Shown: positions 6,544 to 8,090 of the stretch, one piece after another
How positions within the stretch are numbered: the stretch's first letter is position 1
Layout of the letters: each line of letters opens with the position of its first letter
Origin: Euryarchaeota archaeon UBA59
GTDB taxonomy: Archaea > Thermoplasmatota > Poseidoniia > Poseidoniales > Thalassarchaeaceae
Direction: 5' to 3'
NCBI GenBank assembly: GCA_002505495.1
Contig: DAVI01000088.1
Coordinates: forward strand, 1-8,090
DNA: 8,090 nucleotides
Made by a program: the position numbers and the translations under genes
Notes under the pieces: generated by a model
The model's database searches: none
What the model saw: only the letters and a program-made list of their open reading frames with translations
Told to the model about the DNA's origin: nothing

Positions 6544-6575
6544 ATTTTCGGCCGTTTCGCGGAGCGGATGCCTTG

Positions 6576-7586
6576 ATGAACAGGAGCAGGGTGGCGGCGC
6601 TGATGCTAGTCAGTCGAACACCCGTCAGGGTCTCCTTCTGCGGTGGTGGGACAGACCTTGCCGCGTTCTACAGAAATCACGCCGATGGGGGACTGGTGAC
6701 CTCTCTGACACTCGACGCCTACATCTATGTCACAGTGAATCGGCGGTTTGACGACTCGGTGCGGATTTCATACAGTCAAACCGAAATCGTCGACGATTTC
6801 GAGGACCTTCAGCACGAATTGGTGCGCGAGGCGATGCGAATGACCGGAGTGACCTCCGGAGTCGAAGTGACGACCATCGCCGACATCCCGGCGCGCGGCA
6901 CCGGGCTAGGCTCTTCTTCGACCGTTACCGTCGGTCTTCTGCACGCACTCTACGCCTTGGCGGGAGAAGATGTGTCGGCAGAGCGGTTGGCTCGGGAGGC
7001 CTGTGAAATTGAGATAGAGGTCTTGGGTCAGACCATCGGCAAGCAGGACCAGTACGCGGCGGCATTCGGCGGCGTAAACCAGATTGCCTTCAACGCCGAC
7101 GACACGGTCACCGTGACCCCCCTCTCACTGGGCGCAGAGACCCTTGAGTCACTGCCCTCCGAATTCTGTCTGGTTTGGACCGGCCTGAGTCGACAGGCGA
7201 CTCCGATATTGGAACAGCAGGCGAGCAACACCGCCGAGCGGATGGGACAACTCGTAGCGATGCGTGGTCAGGCAAATTCAGTTGCTGAGGCCCTCCAAAA
7301 CAACAATTTCGCTCAAATCGGACAACTTCTTGGCAAAGCTTGGGAGTTGAAGCGCTCGTTGGCGAACGGCATCGCCAATCCCGAGATTGACGAACTGTAC
7401 GCCTCACTGATCGAGTTGGGTTGCAGCGGTGGCAAGCTGCTGGGTGCTGGCGGCGGCGGCTTCATTCTGGTTCACACTCCGCCGGGAGTGCAGGATGCGA
7501 TTGCCGACTCACTTTCGAACAAGGTCATCCCACTGCGAGTATCCACGGAAGGCTCGACCATCCTCTTCGACGACAGGGAGCAGTGA
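6576..7586 (+). CDS. GHMP-family sugar kinase, HddA-like
   Basis: This 336-residue protein has the three GHMP kinase motifs. Motif 1, SRTPVRVSFCGGGTDLAAFY (13-32), is the form seen in D-glycero-D-manno-heptose-7-phosphate 1-kinase (HddA) and related sugar kinases rather than in mevalonate kinases. Motif 2, the phosphate-binding loop, is PARGTGLGSSS (105-115). D158 in GKQDQYAAAFGG is the likely catalytic base. Motif 3 is GGKLLGAGGGGF (285-296). It should phosphorylate a sugar or sugar phosphate at the anomeric position using ATP; the exact substrate cannot be read from sequence. ATG 6576 has GGAG 11 nt upstream. ATG 6603 would start the protein 3 residues before the conserved SRTP, where many homologues start, and is equally possible. 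The next gene begins 4 bp after its stop, so the two are probably co-transcribed. No other heptose or nucleotide-sugar gene lies in the window. Confidence 0.88.
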   Translation: MNRSRVAALMLVSRTPVRVSFCGGGTDLAAFYRNHADGGLVTSLTLDAYIYVTVNRRFDDSVRISYSQTEIVDDFEDLQHELVREAMRMTGVTSGVEVTTIADIPARGTGLGSSSTVTVGLLHALYALAGEDVSAERLAREACEIEIEVLGQTIGKQDQYAAAFGGVNQIAFNADDTVTVTPLSLGAETLESLPSEFCLVWTGLSRQATPILEQQASNTAERMGQLVAMRGQANSVAEALQNNNFAQIGQLLGKAWELKRSLANGIANPEIDELYASLIELGCSGGKLLGAGGGGFILVHTPPGVQDAIADSLSNKVIPLRVSTEGSTILFDDREQ

Positions 7587-7590
7587 GACG

Positions 7591-8090
7591 ATGCGCCGTA
7601 CTGCAATCCTACTGAGTGTCCTGTTGATTCTGACCTCTCTTGCCGCCATTCTTCCCGCCACCCAGACCCCTCACCAAGAGGGTGGGATTCTCGGCCACGG
7701 TCCGGCACCCTTCGCCGCTTCGGGGGATGCCAGTCTTGACGTCATCATCACAGATGACCAAGGGCTACCAATCCTCGGAAGTTCCATCGAAGTGTTCGAC
7801 GGTTGGACCGACATACGGGTTGCCGGACCGACCGTTGTCGCCGGGAGTCGTCTGGTAATCGAAGAGCTGCCGGCTGGCCCGATGCGAATACATGCGACGC
7901 ACACAGCCTACGCATCTGCATTCTCAACCATAAGTCTGACATCGGGCGTGACCAACACCACAATCTCACTCATCCCTCTAGACGCCACCCTGCAAGTCTC
8001 GACAGATGCGGGCGCCACACTCACCCTCGAGCTCGACGGTCACATTGAGGCGGTCACGGGCAGCGCCGATTCGGGCGGCAACGCAAGTCT
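7591..8090 (+). CDS. Secreted protein with carboxypeptidase-regulatory-like beta-sandwich domain (C-terminus cut by window edge)
   Basis: The frame opens with ATG 7591 and stays open for 166 residues to the right edge. Residues 1-24 form a clear Sec-type signal: basic MRRT, hydrophobic core 5-21, and a likely cleavage site near PATQ (22-25). No Cys is present, so it is not a lipoprotein of the lipobox type. A membrane anchor instead of cleavage is possible. From about residue 46 the sequence is beta-rich. The pattern LDVIITDDQGLPILGSSIEV (49-68), then IEELPAGPMRIHATHTAY (90-107) and SLTSGVTNTTISLIPL (115-130), is typical of carboxypeptidase-regulatory-like or PEGA-like domains. These are found in surface proteins and bind or support other domains. 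Possible N-glycosylation sequons are N122-T-T and N164-A-S. A GGGAG site lies 10 nt before the start. It follows the kinase gene by 4 bp. The full domain content is beyond the window. Confidence 0.78.
   Translation, partial: MRRTAILLSVLLILTSLAAILPATQTPHQEGGILGHGPAPFAASGDASLDVIITDDQGLPILGSSIEVFDGWTDIRVAGPTVVAGSRLVIEELPAGPMRIHATHTAYASAFSTISLTSGVTNTTISLIPLDATLQVSTDAGATLTLELDGHIEAVTGSADSGGNAS

Noticed and set aside
6527..6549. Inverted repeat followed by ATTTTC as a Rho-independent terminator
   Set aside because: No plus-strand gene ends upstream of it; both flanking genes diverge from this spacer, so a regulatory role fits better.
1..8090. tRNA or rRNA genes, CRISPR arrays, insertion sequences or attachment sites
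   Set aside because: I saw no cloverleaf-like segments, regularly spaced repeats, transposase motifs or paired terminal repeats anywhere in the window.

Overview
The window most likely comes from an archaeon, with a euryarchaeal or Thermoplasmatota-like lineage as a low-confidence guess. The reasons are: separate catalytic and regulatory aspartate carbamoyltransferase genes coupled as pyrB-pyrI; an archaeal/eukaryotic-type PP-loop tRNA thiolase (NcsA/TtuA/CTU1 family) with two zinc fingers; stand-alone Roadblock/LC7 proteins; very strong GGAGGTGA ribosome binding sites on some genes next to genes with almost none; and no convincing bacterial -35/-10 promoters. Genes are tightly packed and GC-rich. 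The only AT-rich stretch is the intergenic region at about 3420-3595.

Layout. (1) Positions 1-3339, minus strand: a two-gene operon made of a 116-residue Roadblock/LC7 protein followed, 5 bp later, by a very large protein of at least 994 residues. The large protein has its own Roadblock-like domain, a long coiled coil and a Ser/Thr/Asp-rich tail that runs off the left edge. (2) Positions 3340-3596: a divergent intergenic region with a perfect 8-bp hairpin and a pair of AT-rich inverted repeats. (3) Positions 3597-4637, plus strand: the tRNA 2-thiolation enzyme, with a non-ATG start. (4) Positions 4662-6480, minus strand: pyrB, pyrI and a DCC-family (DUF393) thiol-disulfide protein, joined by ATGA and TGATG stop/start overlaps. 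(5) Positions 6481-6575: a short divergent spacer with a perfect 7-bp inverted repeat. (6) Positions 6576-8090, plus strand: a GHMP sugar kinase of the HddA-like type, followed 4 bp later by a secreted protein with a carboxypeptidase-regulatory-like beta-sandwich domain that runs off the right edge.

How the genes fit together. PyrB and PyrI form aspartate carbamoyltransferase, the committed step of pyrimidine synthesis with allosteric control; the DCC protein is translationally coupled to them but has no obvious role in that pathway. The thiolase stands alone. The kinase/secreted-protein pair suggests cell-surface sugar metabolism, by inference only. The least explained part is the Roadblock pair at the left. 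Roadblock proteins usually regulate or scaffold small GTPases, but no GTPase is visible here, and the partner is an unusually long coiled-coil protein. This is the best candidate for an undescribed system in the window.
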